From: Pedococcus cremeus
Lineage (GTDB): Bacteria; Actinomycetota; Actinomycetes; Actinomycetales; Dermatophilaceae
Length of the DNA stretch: 64,000 nucleotides
Reading direction: 5' to 3'
Assembly (NCBI RefSeq): GCF_900111375.1
Contig: NZ_FOHB01000001.1
Span: 1-64,000, forward strand
Of the stretch, positions 33,343 through 40,785 are shown piece after piece. Every line of letters begins with the position of its first letter. Within the stretch, counting starts at the first letter, position 1. The position numbers and the translations under genes are program-made. The notes below the pieces were generated by a model. That model was given only the letters and a program-made list of their open reading frames with translations, was not told where the DNA came from and made no database searches.

Positions 33343-34368
33343 ATGAACCTCTCCCCCGCCCTGAGCAGCGACACCCCCACCATGAACGCCGCCGTGTTGC
33401 ACGAGTTCGGCTCGGGACTGACCCTGGGCAGCCTCGCGCGGCCCACGGCGGCTCCCGGAGAGGTGGTGGTGCGAGTCGCGGCGAGCGGCGTGAACCCGCT
33501 CGACACCAAGATCCGGGTGGGCAACGCGGCGCACGCCCAGGTCACCCTGCCGGCGGTGCTGGGCATCGACCTCGCCGGTGTCGTCACCGAGGTAGGTGCC
33601 GGCGTGACCGGGTTCGCCGTCGGCGACGAGGTCTTCGGCATGACCGGCGGTGTCGGCGCCGTCCAGGGGTCGCTGGCCGAGTACGCCGCGGTGGACGTGG
33701 ACCTGCTCGCGCACAAGCCGGCTCGCTCGAGCATGTCGGAGGCTGCCGCCCTGCCGCTGTCCGTGATCACGGCGTGGGAGGGCCTCGTCGACCGTGCCTC
33801 GGTGCGCGAGGGGCACCGCGTCCTGGTCCACGGCGGCGCCGGTGGGGTGGGGCACGTCGCCGTGCAGATCGCGCTTGCCCGTGGTGCCACGGTCTTCGCC
33901 ACGGAGTCCGGCACCGGGCTCGAGACCGTCCGAGGCCTCGGCGCCCAGCCGATCGACTACCGCACCACCCCGGTCGAGGACTACGTCGCCTCAGCCACCG
34001 ACGGCGAGGGGTTCGACGTCATCTTCGACACGATCGGTGGCCGCACGCTGGACCAGTCCTTCGGTGCCGTCCGTCGCTACACCGGCCACGTCGTGAGCAT
34101 CCTCGGGTGGGGCACGCACAGCCTGGCGCCGCTGAGCTTCCGCGGCGCGACCTATTCCGGCGTCTTCACCCTGCTACCGCTCCTGACCGGCTCGGGGCGG
34201 GCCCACCACGGCCAGATCCTTCGGGCGGCCGCCGCCATGGTCGACGCGGGACAGCTGACGCCCATCGTCGACTCGGGCACCTACGACCTGTCCTCGGTCA
34301 TGGGCGCCCACGCGGCCGTCGAGAACGGCACGGCGCGCGGCAAGGTCGTCGTCAGCGTCTCAGGGTGA
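33343..34368 (+). CDS. Zinc-type alcohol dehydrogenase-like / quinone oxidoreductase
   Basis: 341 residues. MDR-superfamily protein: GroES-like part with VVVRVAASGVNPLDTKIRVG and LGIDLAGVVTEVGAGVTGFA, then the NADPH-binding part with VLVHGGAGGVGHVAVQIALA (GxGxxG). The absence of the structural-zinc cysteines and the text ASGVNPLDTKIR place it with zeta-crystallin/quinone oxidoreductases (NADPH, single-electron or enone reduction). The ATG at 33343 may be replaced by M14 at 33382 (MNAAVLHEFG), which matches the usual start of this family better. A strong hairpin starts six bases after the stop. Confidence 0.88.
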   Translation: MNLSPALSSDTPTMNAAVLHEFGSGLTLGSLARPTAAPGEVVVRVAASGVNPLDTKIRVGNAAHAQVTLPAVLGIDLAGVVTEVGAGVTGFAVGDEVFGMTGGVGAVQGSLAEYAAVDVDLLAHKPARSSMSEAAALPLSVITAWEGLVDRASVREGHRVLVHGGAGGVGHVAVQIALARGATVFATESGTGLETVRGLGAQPIDYRTTPVEDYVASATDGEGFDVIFDTIGGRTLDQSFGAVRRYTGHVVSILGWGTHSLAPLSFRGATYSGVFTLLPLLTGSGRAHHGQILRAAAAMVDAGQLTPIVDSGTYDLSSVMGAHAAVENGTARGKVVVSVSG

Positions 34369-34373
34369 CCACG

Positions 34374-34417
34374 CGGTATGCCGCCTGCGGCACCATCGGC
34401 GCGCAGGCGGCATACCG
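34374..34417. terminator. GTATGCCG inverted-pair hairpin (element 4)
   Basis: Perfect 16-bp stem: CGGTATGCCGCCTGCG (34374-34389) with its complement at 34402-34417, and a 12-base loop. It sits between the convergent oxidoreductase and membrane protein genes and can terminate both. Confidence 0.8.
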
Positions 34418-34450
34418 GTTCTGGTCAGCTGGGGACAGCGTCACGCCCAC

Positions 34451-35092
34451 TCAGACGAGCGACTCCTGCAGCTGGCCCAGTCCGACAGCGGCAGCGTCCT
34501 GCTCCTTGCGAGCCGCCAGCCAGGTGCCCAGCGCCAGCACCCAGAGCATGTAGACCGGGATGGTGAAGTAGAACGGCAGCAGGATCCCGCACAGACCAGC
34601 GGGCACCGCCCAGATCCGCAGCCAGGTCGGCAGCCCAGCCGCGCGCGCCAGCACCAGCGCCGCGACCCCCACGAAGAACGCCGGACCACACAGCGCGAGC
34701 AGGTTGCCGACCTCCCCGAAGACGTAGACGACCGGGTGCGGCACCCCGGCGCTCACCGGCGCACCTCCCTCGGCGAACGAGACGACAACGCCCGTGATGA
34801 CGAAGCCGCCGACGACGCTGGTCGCCGTCGCGGCGATCATCAGCGGCCAGACCACGTCGCCGGCGCGCGGCCACAGGGTGCGCGCCGCGTGGCCGAAGGC
34901 GAGCAGCCCCAGCGCCGAGAGCACCCCGAGGTAGCCGAACCCGAAGGCCGGCCAGAAGTGCCCGCTCGAGATGTAGCCCGCGACCGCGTCAGGTTGGTAG
35001 TCGCCCCCTGGGGCGGCGACTCCCAAGAAGCCGGCGAGCGTGCCGATGACATAGACGACGAGCCCGAGCCCGGCCTTGCGTGTGGTGGTCAT
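34451..35092 (-). CDS. Polytopic membrane protein of unknown function
   Basis: 213 residues with about six hydrophobic segments, including GLVVYVIGTLAGFLGVAAP, FGYLGVLSALGLLAFGHAA, LMIAATATSVVGGFVITGVV, LLALCGPAFFVGVAALVLAR and LCGILLPFYFTIPVYMLWVL. The topology resembles DUF4386-type proteins, but I see no signature motif. It is convergent with the oxidoreductase gene and divergent from the histidine kinase gene by 161 bases. Because the two-component pair starts next door, it is a possible target or signal partner. Confidence 0.7.
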   Translation of the reverse strand: MTTTRKAGLGLVVYVIGTLAGFLGVAAPGGDYQPDAVAGYISSGHFWPAFGFGYLGVLSALGLLAFGHAARTLWPRAGDVVWPLMIAATATSVVGGFVITGVVVSFAEGGAPVSAGVPHPVVYVFGEVGNLLALCGPAFFVGVAALVLARAAGLPTWLRIWAVPAGLCGILLPFYFTIPVYMLWVLALGTWLAARKEQDAAAVGLGQLQESLV

Positions 35093-35253
35093 GTGTTCCC
35101 TCCCTGGTGTCGTTGGTTGACGTCGTCGACGCTACGAACCGCGCCGCGACCGCGTCGTCGCGCCGCGGGAGGATTCCGCCTGTCCCGCAGGAGGATCCCC
35201 GGGTCCTCCGCAAGGAGGACGACCTCGCCGCTCGGCGGCAGTACCGTCGGCCC

Positions 35254-36402
35254 ATGAGCCGGCGCAGCTGGGCCTTCGACATCGCGGTCGCTGCGGTCGT
35301 CGGCGTGCTCGGCCAGCTCGAGGCGTGGACCGGCATGATGTCGACGCACCGCCAGGGACCTCTCTGGGCACAGTCCCTGTTGTATGCCGTCACGAGCCTC
35401 CTGCTCGTGGCTCGCCGCGTGCGCCCGCGCACCGTCCTGGTGGCGATGTGGGTGACGTGCACTCTGGAGTTCGCGGTGTTCGGGTCGCCCGAGGGCAACG
35501 CCGTCGCCCTGCCCTTCGTCATCGCGATCTACACGGGGGCCCGTCTCCTGCCCACGAGACAGTCGCTGTGGGGTCTCGCGATGGGGCCGCTGATGTGGGC
35601 CTCGTGGGCGTTGCTCGACCCGATGAACCGGAACGCGCCGGCGTCGACGACCCTCTTGACCCTGGTGTGGTTGTCACCGTTCGTCATCGCGTGGCTGCTG
35701 GGGGCCTTGGTGCGGGTCACCCGCCTCTATGCCGAGCAGCGCAGGGTGACCCGCGAGCAACGGGCGTCGCGGGCCGTCGCCGAGGAGCGCAACCGCATCG
35801 CGCGCGAGCTGCACGACGTCATCGGGCACAGCGTCTCGGTGATGACCGTCCAGGCCTCGGCCGTCCGCCGGCGCCTCACTCCCGACCAGGTGGCGGAACG
35901 CCACGCGCTCGAGGCGGTCGAGGCGGTGGGCCGCGAGGCGCTCACCGAGATGCGCCGGATGGTCGGCGTGCTGCGACAGGAGGATGAGTCCGCCTCCCTC
36001 GAGCCACCGCCCGGGCTCGAACAGCTCGACCGCCTCGCCGACAAGTTCCGAGCCTCCGGTCTTCCGGTGGAGGTCTCGGTGAGCGGCTCGCCCCAGCCAC
36101 TGGCTCCGGGGCTGGACCTCACGGCATACCGGCTCGTGCAGGAGGGGCTCACGAACACGCTCCGGCACGCGCGCGGGCCGCAGCGGGCCGAGGTGCTCAT
36201 CGACTACGGGCCCGAGCAACTGCAGCTGGCGGTGCGCGACGACGGGCAGCCCGCAGCCGCGCACGACCCGGCTCCCGAGGCTGGCAACGGACTGCTGGGG
36301 ATGCGCGAAAGGGTTGCGGTCTATGGCGGTTCGCTCACCGCACGCGCACGACCAGAGGGCGGTTTCGAGATGCTCGCCACGCTGCCCCTGGGGCCGGCAT
36401 GA
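35254..36402 (+). CDS. Sensor histidine kinase (NarL/DesK-like, HisKA_3)
   Basis: 382 residues from the ATG at 35254; the frame is open upstream but overlaps the divergent promoter. The N-terminus has about five membrane segments (FDIAVAAVVGVLGQLEAW to LVWLSPFVIAWLLGALV). The dimerisation/phosphoacceptor box is EERNRIARELHDVIGHSVSV (about 182-201), with the His phosphorylated. The HATPase part has YRLVQEGLTNTLRHARGPQ (N-box) and GNGLLGMRERVAVYGG (G-box). Its stop overlaps the response regulator start. The sensed signal is unknown. Confidence 0.92.
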   Translation: MSRRSWAFDIAVAAVVGVLGQLEAWTGMMSTHRQGPLWAQSLLYAVTSLLLVARRVRPRTVLVAMWVTCTLEFAVFGSPEGNAVALPFVIAIYTGARLLPTRQSLWGLAMGPLMWASWALLDPMNRNAPASTTLLTLVWLSPFVIAWLLGALVRVTRLYAEQRRVTREQRASRAVAEERNRIARELHDVIGHSVSVMTVQASAVRRRLTPDQVAERHALEAVEAVGREALTEMRRMVGVLRQEDESASLEPPPGLEQLDRLADKFRASGLPVEVSVSGSPQPLAPGLDLTAYRLVQEGLTNTLRHARGPQRAEVLIDYGPEQLQLAVRDDGQPAAAHDPAPEAGNGLLGMRERVAVYGGSLTARARPEGGFEMLATLPLGPA

Positions 36403-37070
36403 GCGACCGGATTCGTGTCGCCGTCGTCGACGACCAGGCGCTGGTGCGCACGGGGTTCCGGATGATCCTCGAGATCGAGCCGGACCTGGCGGTCGTGGGC
36501 GAGGCGGCGGACGGAGACACGGCGGTCGCGCTGGTGGAGTCGGCCCGGCCCGACGTCGTGCTCATGGACGTCCGGATGCCTGGCATCGACGGCATCGAGG
36601 CGACGCGCCGCATCTTCACCGACGCAGCGGGGCAGACGCGCGTGGTGATGCTGACGACGTTCGACATGGACGAGTACGTCTACGCCGCCCTGCAGGCGGG
36701 GGCGAGCGGGTTCCTCCTCAAGGACGTCCAGCCCGAGCTCCTGGTGGCGGGCATCCGCGCGGTGAACTCGGGTGAGTCGCTGCTCGCACCGAGCGTCACC
36801 CGCCGGATGATCGAGTCGTTCCTCGACCGGGCCGCGCCGGTCGTCCCTGCCGCAAGCGACCGGCTCAGCGCGCTCACCGCGCGCGAGCTGGAGACGTTGC
36901 GGCTCATGGCTCGTGGACTGAGCAACGCCGAGATCGCCAGCGAGTTCGTGGTCTCGGAGACGACGGTCAAGACACATGTCGGCCGGGTCCTCATGAAGCT
37001 GGGACTGCGCGACCGGGTGCACGCCGTGATCTACGCCTACGAGACCGGTCTGGTCGGCTCGGGCGCGTGA
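36399..37070 (+). CDS. NarL/FixJ-type response regulator
   Basis: 223 residues; the ATG overlaps the kinase stop (ATGA). The receiver domain contains VAVVDDQALVRTGFRMIL and the phosphorylated Asp in PDVVLMDVRMPGIDGIEAT (about 55), with Thr and Lys switch residues in VVMLTTFD and FLLKDV. The C-terminal HTH is LTARELETLRLMARGLSNAE then FVVSETTVKTHVGRVLMKLG. It pairs with the upstream kinase. Its targets cannot be read from the sequence; the divergent membrane protein gene is the nearest candidate. Confidence 0.94.
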   Translation: MSDRIRVAVVDDQALVRTGFRMILEIEPDLAVVGEAADGDTAVALVESARPDVVLMDVRMPGIDGIEATRRIFTDAAGQTRVVMLTTFDMDEYVYAALQAGASGFLLKDVQPELLVAGIRAVNSGESLLAPSVTRRMIESFLDRAAPVVPAASDRLSALTARELETLRLMARGLSNAEIASEFVVSETTVKTHVGRVLMKLGLRDRVHAVIYAYETGLVGSGA

Positions 37071-37172
37071 GGAAGCCACGGAGCGGCGCCGTGCGTTCAG
37101 GAGGCGGTGTCGCCCCAGTTCACTACGCTGCCTCGAGGAAGCGCGCGTTCCCCTCATGCAAGGAGACCGGTC

Positions 37173-37775
37173 ATGACCGACCTGCAGTCACTCGTGGCGC
37201 CGACCTACCAAGGTCTCGCCGAGCTCCTGTCCGCCGATCCTGAGGCCTGGGACGCGCCGTCGCTGTGCGAGGACTGGCAGGTGCGGCACGTCGTCGCCCA
37301 CGTGACCATGCCGGTGCGGCTGACGCCGGAGAAGTTCGGCGCCGAGATGGCCGCTGCCGGCGGTGACTTCACCGTCCTCTCCAACAACGTCGCAGAGCGG
37401 GGCGCGTCGCTTCCCCACGCCGAGCTCCTCGGCCAGCTGCAGTCAGAGTCGCTCCACGCCTGGCAGCCGCCGGGCGGCGGCGCGAGCGGAGCCCTGAGCC
37501 ACGCGGTGATCCACTCGCTCGACGCGACGATCGCCCTCGAGCGGCCGCCGGTCGCGCCGGATGAGGCAGTCTCCGCCGTCCTCGACCTGATCGCCGCCTC
37601 CGAAGGCTCATGGTTCGGCCTCGATGTCACTGGCACCAGGTTCGAGGCCAGCGACTCCGACTGGAGCCACGGCGAGGGTGAGCCGGTTCGCGCTGACAGC
37701 GCCTCCTTGGTGGCGCTTCTTGCGGGTCGCACGCTGCCCGACGGCCGGGCCCTGCCCCGGCTCCAGCAGGACTGA
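37173..37775 (+). CDS. Maleylpyruvate isomerase-family (MDMPI/DinB-like) protein
   Basis: 200 residues from the ATG at 37173, with AAGGAGA eight bases upstream. The N-terminal helical bundle is typical: YQGLAELLSADPEAWDAPSL, then CEDWQVRHVVAHVTMPVRLT, with the His pair that binds metal in the DinB/MDMPI fold, and GALSHAVIHSLDATIALERP with a further His. The C-terminal part (about 130-200) matches the MDMPI C-terminal domain (LDVTGTRFEASDSDW). Members are metal- and mycothiol-dependent enzymes; the substrate here is unknown. It is not in the homogentisate operon, but mycothiol-linked isomerisation is a known actinobacterial solution for such pathways. Confidence 0.82.
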   Translation: MTDLQSLVAPTYQGLAELLSADPEAWDAPSLCEDWQVRHVVAHVTMPVRLTPEKFGAEMAAAGGDFTVLSNNVAERGASLPHAELLGQLQSESLHAWQPPGGGASGALSHAVIHSLDATIALERPPVAPDEAVSAVLDLIAASEGSWFGLDVTGTRFEASDSDWSHGEGEPVRADSASLVALLAGRTLPDGRALPRLQQD

Positions 37776-37813
37776 GTCGCAGGGCCCCGCGGGGCGTCGG
37801 GGTCCGGCACCCA

Positions 37814-37831
37814 CTCCACCCGTGGGTGGAG
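37814..37831. terminator. Hairpin after the MDMPI gene
   Basis: CTCCACC-CGTG-GGTGGAG-type hairpin with a 7-8 bp stem and tight loop, 39 bases after the stop of the MDMPI gene and before the next coding start. Confidence 0.45.
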
Positions 37832-37935
37832 AGTCGAGGTGGCGCAGGTTCCAACCCGGGGGCGACGCGGTCAGGTGGGGGGTGCGGCGACAGTGGAGCC
37901 AGACCACAACCCGTCTCGACCTCGGAGCACACACC

Positions 37936-38496
37936 ATGACCACCGGCCAGTACTTCCTCAACCTCGCACTCCTCGCCTGGATCCTGTCGAGCAACCTCGG
38001 CACCCGCACCCTGACCCGCCGCCGGATCACCACTCCCCTGTTCGTCGTGGCGGCGGCAGGCTGGTTCTTCCTCGACGACGCGCCGACGCTGGGCAACGAC
38101 GGCCTGCTCGAGCTCGCCGGCTTGGGCGCCGGCCTCCTCCTCGGCGTCGTCGCCGCCCTGACCATGCGGGTGCGTCGCGACGGTGACCGTGTCACCACCA
38201 CCGCCGGTCTTGCGTATGCCGCGGTGTGGGTCGCCGTCATCGGCGGTCGGGTCGCGTTCGCCTACGGTGCCGAGCACTTCTTCCCCCGGGCGATCGGCCA
38301 GTTCTCCCGCGACCACCTCATCACTGGCGCCGACGCGTGGACCGCGGCGTTCGTCATGATGGCGCTGGCGATGGTCGTCTCGCGGCTGACGGTGACCGGC
38401 CTGCGTGCCCTGCGAGTCTCGGGCCGCCCGCTCGGCACCGGCTGGGTGGCGGCTGACGGTGTCGCGACGAGCACGGTCTCGGTCCGGGGTCGCTGA
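37936..38496 (+). CDS. Small polytopic membrane protein (DUF1453-like)
   Basis: 186 residues from the ATG at 37936. Hydrophobic segments: YFLNLALLAWILSSNLGT, PLFVVAAAGWFFLDDAP, LLELAGLGAGLLLGVVAALT, GLAYAAVWVAVIGGRVAFAY and AAFVMMALAMVVSRLTVTG, so five membrane spans. The NLGTRTLTRRR text and five-TM layout resemble DUF1453/CcdC-like proteins of unknown role. A GTATGCCG copy lies inside the gene (TAT GCC in LAYAAV). A strong hairpin lies 44 bases after the stop. Confidence 0.65.
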   Translation: MTTGQYFLNLALLAWILSSNLGTRTLTRRRITTPLFVVAAAGWFFLDDAPTLGNDGLLELAGLGAGLLLGVVAALTMRVRRDGDRVTTTAGLAYAAVWVAVIGGRVAFAYGAEHFFPRAIGQFSRDHLITGADAWTAAFVMMALAMVVSRLTVTGLRALRVSGRPLGTGWVAADGVATSTVSVRGR

Positions 38497-38539
38497 AGCG
38501 TCGCCCGCCGGCGCCCGTCAGCTCACGGCCGTCAATAGG

Positions 38540-38589
38540 ACAGGTATGCCGCCGGCCGCACCAAAGGGTGCGGCGCGCGGCATACCTGT
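38540..38589. terminator. GTATGCCG inverted-pair hairpin (element 5)
   Basis: ACAGGTATGCCGC (38540-38552) pairs perfectly with GCGGCATACCTGT (38577-38589). Inside, GCCGCACC (38555-38562) pairs with GGTGCGGC (38567-38574) around a 4-base loop, giving a stem of about 21 pairs with one small internal loop. It sits between convergent genes and fits a bidirectional terminator. Confidence 0.8.
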
Positions 38590-38631
38590 TGTGTCAGTTG
38601 CAGGCAGACCTTGGCGCCGCCGGATGGGCGC

Positions 38632-39726
38632 TCAGCCGTGCTGCAGCAGTTCGCCCACATCGACCCGCTCCAGGACACGTGCGATGTCGGGCTCCTGGCC
38701 GAGGTCGAGAGGCGTCAGCACCTTGGCCGCGCCCTTGCGGTTGATGACGAGCTCCGTTGCTGCGTCCGCCAGCACGTGCCCGGCGTCCGCGCTCCCCCAC
38801 TGGATGCCGCGCAGGGCGGACCTGTCAACGCTGCAGGCCAGCACTGGTTCCACAACAGGCTGGCCGTAGGCGTCTTGGCGCGGCACCCGGATCGCCACGA
38901 CTCGCGTCTCCTCGAGGCCTGGTGCCACGGCAAAGGCCTCCTTGACCGTGACGAGGACGAGGCCGCACACCATGAGCGTGTAGAGGTCCGCCTGCTGGCT
39001 CTTGGTCATCTTCCTCAAAGACAGGTTTCCGGCGTCCGTCGTGGTCGGGTACCGCTCGGGCACCACATCGACGTCGGGCACGAGGACCACGACGGAGACG
39101 CTGTCACCGTCGACGGCGACTGGCGCGGCGGGAGCGTCATTGTCCTCGAACGCCGTGAAGAGGGCGCCCATCACCAGCTCCGGATCGTTGGCCGTGAACG
39201 ATTCCCAGGATGCATCCAGCTCGGCCTGGCGAGCGCCCCGTTCACTCTTCAGCCTGGCGGACTCAGCCGAGATCTCGTCCTGTGCCGCTGCATCTGCGGC
39301 TGCCTTCGCCTGTCGTCGTCCTGCAAGGTCGAAGAACCCGACTCCGGCGCGCGCTGCCCGACGGTGGCGGCGTCGGATGGCTGCCTCGTCGGGCAGCGCC
39401 GTCTCCAGGGCCACCGGCTTCTGCGAGACGGTGAACTCGGCACGGTGCAGGTTCTCGATGTTCTGCAGGGCACGGGCCAGGTCCTGCGCCGCTTCCGCCT
39501 TTGCCGCCGCGGCGACGCTGCGTCCCGCCGCAGCCGGCGCGTGACCAGAGGTGCGGCGTCCGCCTCCGAGAGACGTGTAAAACCCCACGGGGCCGAACCC
39601 GGTCGAGACGCCGGGACGACCCGAACCGACGTGGAGGCGCGCGGCCCGCGGGCCGATGCTCGTCCGGACGCCCCGGCTCGAGGCCCTGATGCGTATGCCG
39701 GGTGCGACCCGGACCGAGAACCCCAC
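38632..39726 (-). CDS. DUF4236 domain protein
   Basis: 364 residues. The N-terminal 55 residues (MGFSVRVAPGIRIRASSRGV, RTSIGPRAARLHVGSG, GFYTSLGGG) are the compact beta-rich DUF4236 domain. A long Ala/Glu/Arg-rich stretch (about 70-185; AAAAKAEAAQDLARALQNIE, SAESARLKSERGARQAELDA) is likely coiled coil. The C-terminal half (about 190-364) has alternating strands and helices (VDGDSVSVVVLVPDVDVVPE, KMTKSQQADLYTLMVCGLVL) of unknown fold. The domain occurs widely in bacterial and phage proteins with no assigned function. Monocistronic, convergent with the membrane protein gene. Confidence 0.75.
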   Translation of the reverse strand: MGFSVRVAPGIRIRASSRGVRTSIGPRAARLHVGSGRPGVSTGFGPVGFYTSLGGGRRTSGHAPAAAGRSVAAAAKAEAAQDLARALQNIENLHRAEFTVSQKPVALETALPDEAAIRRRHRRAARAGVGFFDLAGRRQAKAAADAAAQDEISAESARLKSERGARQAELDASWESFTANDPELVMGALFTAFEDNDAPAAPVAVDGDSVSVVVLVPDVDVVPERYPTTTDAGNLSLRKMTKSQQADLYTLMVCGLVLVTVKEAFAVAPGLEETRVVAIRVPRQDAYGQPVVEPVLACSVDRSALRGIQWGSADAGHVLADAATELVINRKGAAKVLTPLDLGQEPDIARVLERVDVGELLQHG

Positions 39727-39842
39727 CTACCGCGCTTTTCCGGTTGGGACCATGCCGGTCACGGCCTCGCGGCTGCACCGGGAGGGTGTGTGCGCTCTGG
39801 TCATGGCGACGGACGGCACTCCCCGGGACCCATGCCGTCCAC

Positions 39843-40025
39843 CTACTCGCACGCGAGCTCGCCTCCTTCACTGTCGAGGTGGGTGCTGTAGCCCGGGTCG
39901 CCAGCGTAGAGCGAGGTGGCCCGCAGGTCAGGCATCCGAGCACCAACCGGGTGACCGAGTTCGGCGCCGGCGACCACGCCGGCCTGCGCCAGCTCGGTGG
40001 CGGCTGCCGGGCCGCCGGCCGTCGC
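39843..40025 (-). pseudogene. Remnant of an Excalibur-like calcium-binding protein
   Basis: A minus-strand frame from 40025 to a TAG at 39843 reads AATELAQAGVVAGAELGHP, then RATSLYAGDPGYSTHLDSEG and GELACE at the very end. The segment PGYSTHLDSEGGELACE resembles the Excalibur motif (usually GY..HLDxDxDGxACE) with some calcium ligands changed. The frame is closed by TGA at 40026, and no matching N-terminus or signal peptide is visible, so this looks like a decayed gene end. Otherwise the 434-base gap holds only the terminator of the secreted protein gene. Confidence 0.4.
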
Positions 40026-40057
40026 TCAACGCGCCTGTCGCTGCACCGCACAAGGGA

Positions 40058-40094
40058 GCGCCGCGCCCCGGCTCCCCAGCCGAGGGCGCGGCGC
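40058..40094. terminator. Terminator after the secreted 138-aa protein gene
   Basis: GCGCCGCGCCC (40058-40068) pairs perfectly with GGGCGCGGCGC (40084-40094); inside, CGGC/GCCG adds four pairs past one bulge. It begins 67 bases beyond the stop of the minus-strand gene ending at 40161. Confidence 0.65.
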
Positions 40095-40160
40095 CCCGAT
40101 GGTTCCCCCGATGCCCTCCGCCCGCGGCGCCTTGTTCGACCGGTGGCGGAGGACGTGTGT

Positions 40161-40577
40161 TCAACGAGCCTGGGCCGCGCTGAAGATCTGGAACAGTGCG
40201 TCGCCGTACCTGCTGAAGAAGTGGTCGACGCCCTTGCCGTCGCTGGACTTCGTCGACAGGCCCTCGAGCTTCTCGACCGAGCGCGGGATGGTGAACTTCT
40301 CGAACATCGTCACACTGAGCGGGATGCCCTGCGCCTTCGTCTGCTCCAGCGCCCAGGCGAGCTGCGCATCGGTGAGCGGCTCGCCGCCGAAGAAGAGGTG
40401 TGCCTCGGCGAAGAGGTCGGACATCTGCAGGGTGTACCAGTTCGCCGAGTGCGAGGCGCCGGCGTTGCCCTGGGCGGACCGGTTGGCGATGTAGCACTCG
40501 TGGGCCGACGCGGCGCCGATGCCGGTGGCCAGGAGCCCCACCGTCGTGGCGGCGGTGAGCAGGGTCTTGCGGATCAT
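40161..40577 (-). CDS. Small secreted protein of unknown function
   Basis: 138 residues. A clear signal peptide (MIRKTLLTAATTVGLLATGI, then GAASAHE as cleavage region) is followed by a mature part of about 113 residues: CYIANRSAQGNAGASHSANW, LQMSDLFAEAHLFFGGEPLT, TMFEKFTIPRSVEKLEGLST and SRYGDALFQIFSAAQA. A single Cys right after the signal makes a disulfide impossible within the monomer. No family recognised. Monocistronic with its own terminator. Confidence 0.75.
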   Translation of the reverse strand: MIRKTLLTAATTVGLLATGIGAASAHECYIANRSAQGNAGASHSANWYTLQMSDLFAEAHLFFGGEPLTDAQLAWALEQTKAQGIPLSVTMFEKFTIPRSVEKLEGLSTKSSDGKGVDHFFSRYGDALFQIFSAAQAR

Positions 40578-40785
40578 GTGGGTGTCCTCTTGGTGGCGTG
40601 CGCCGCCCCGTCGGCCGCGCTTCGGCCCCCACTATGCTGTCGACGAGGAGCCGCCACCACGCACACTGGGCGGACACCTCCGAGTGTGCGAGAAGTGTGC
40701 GAGTCGCCTGGACCCGGCGCGAGACCCGGCCCCACACACGCGGTCCCGCCGCCCGCGGTCCCGCCGCCGTAGAAGCCCTCGGCAG

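Noticed and set aside
39928-40737. 269-codon minus-strand frame covering the secreted protein gene
   Set aside because: Runs through the 138-aa signal-peptide protein in another phase and through its terminator; Arg-rich shadow.
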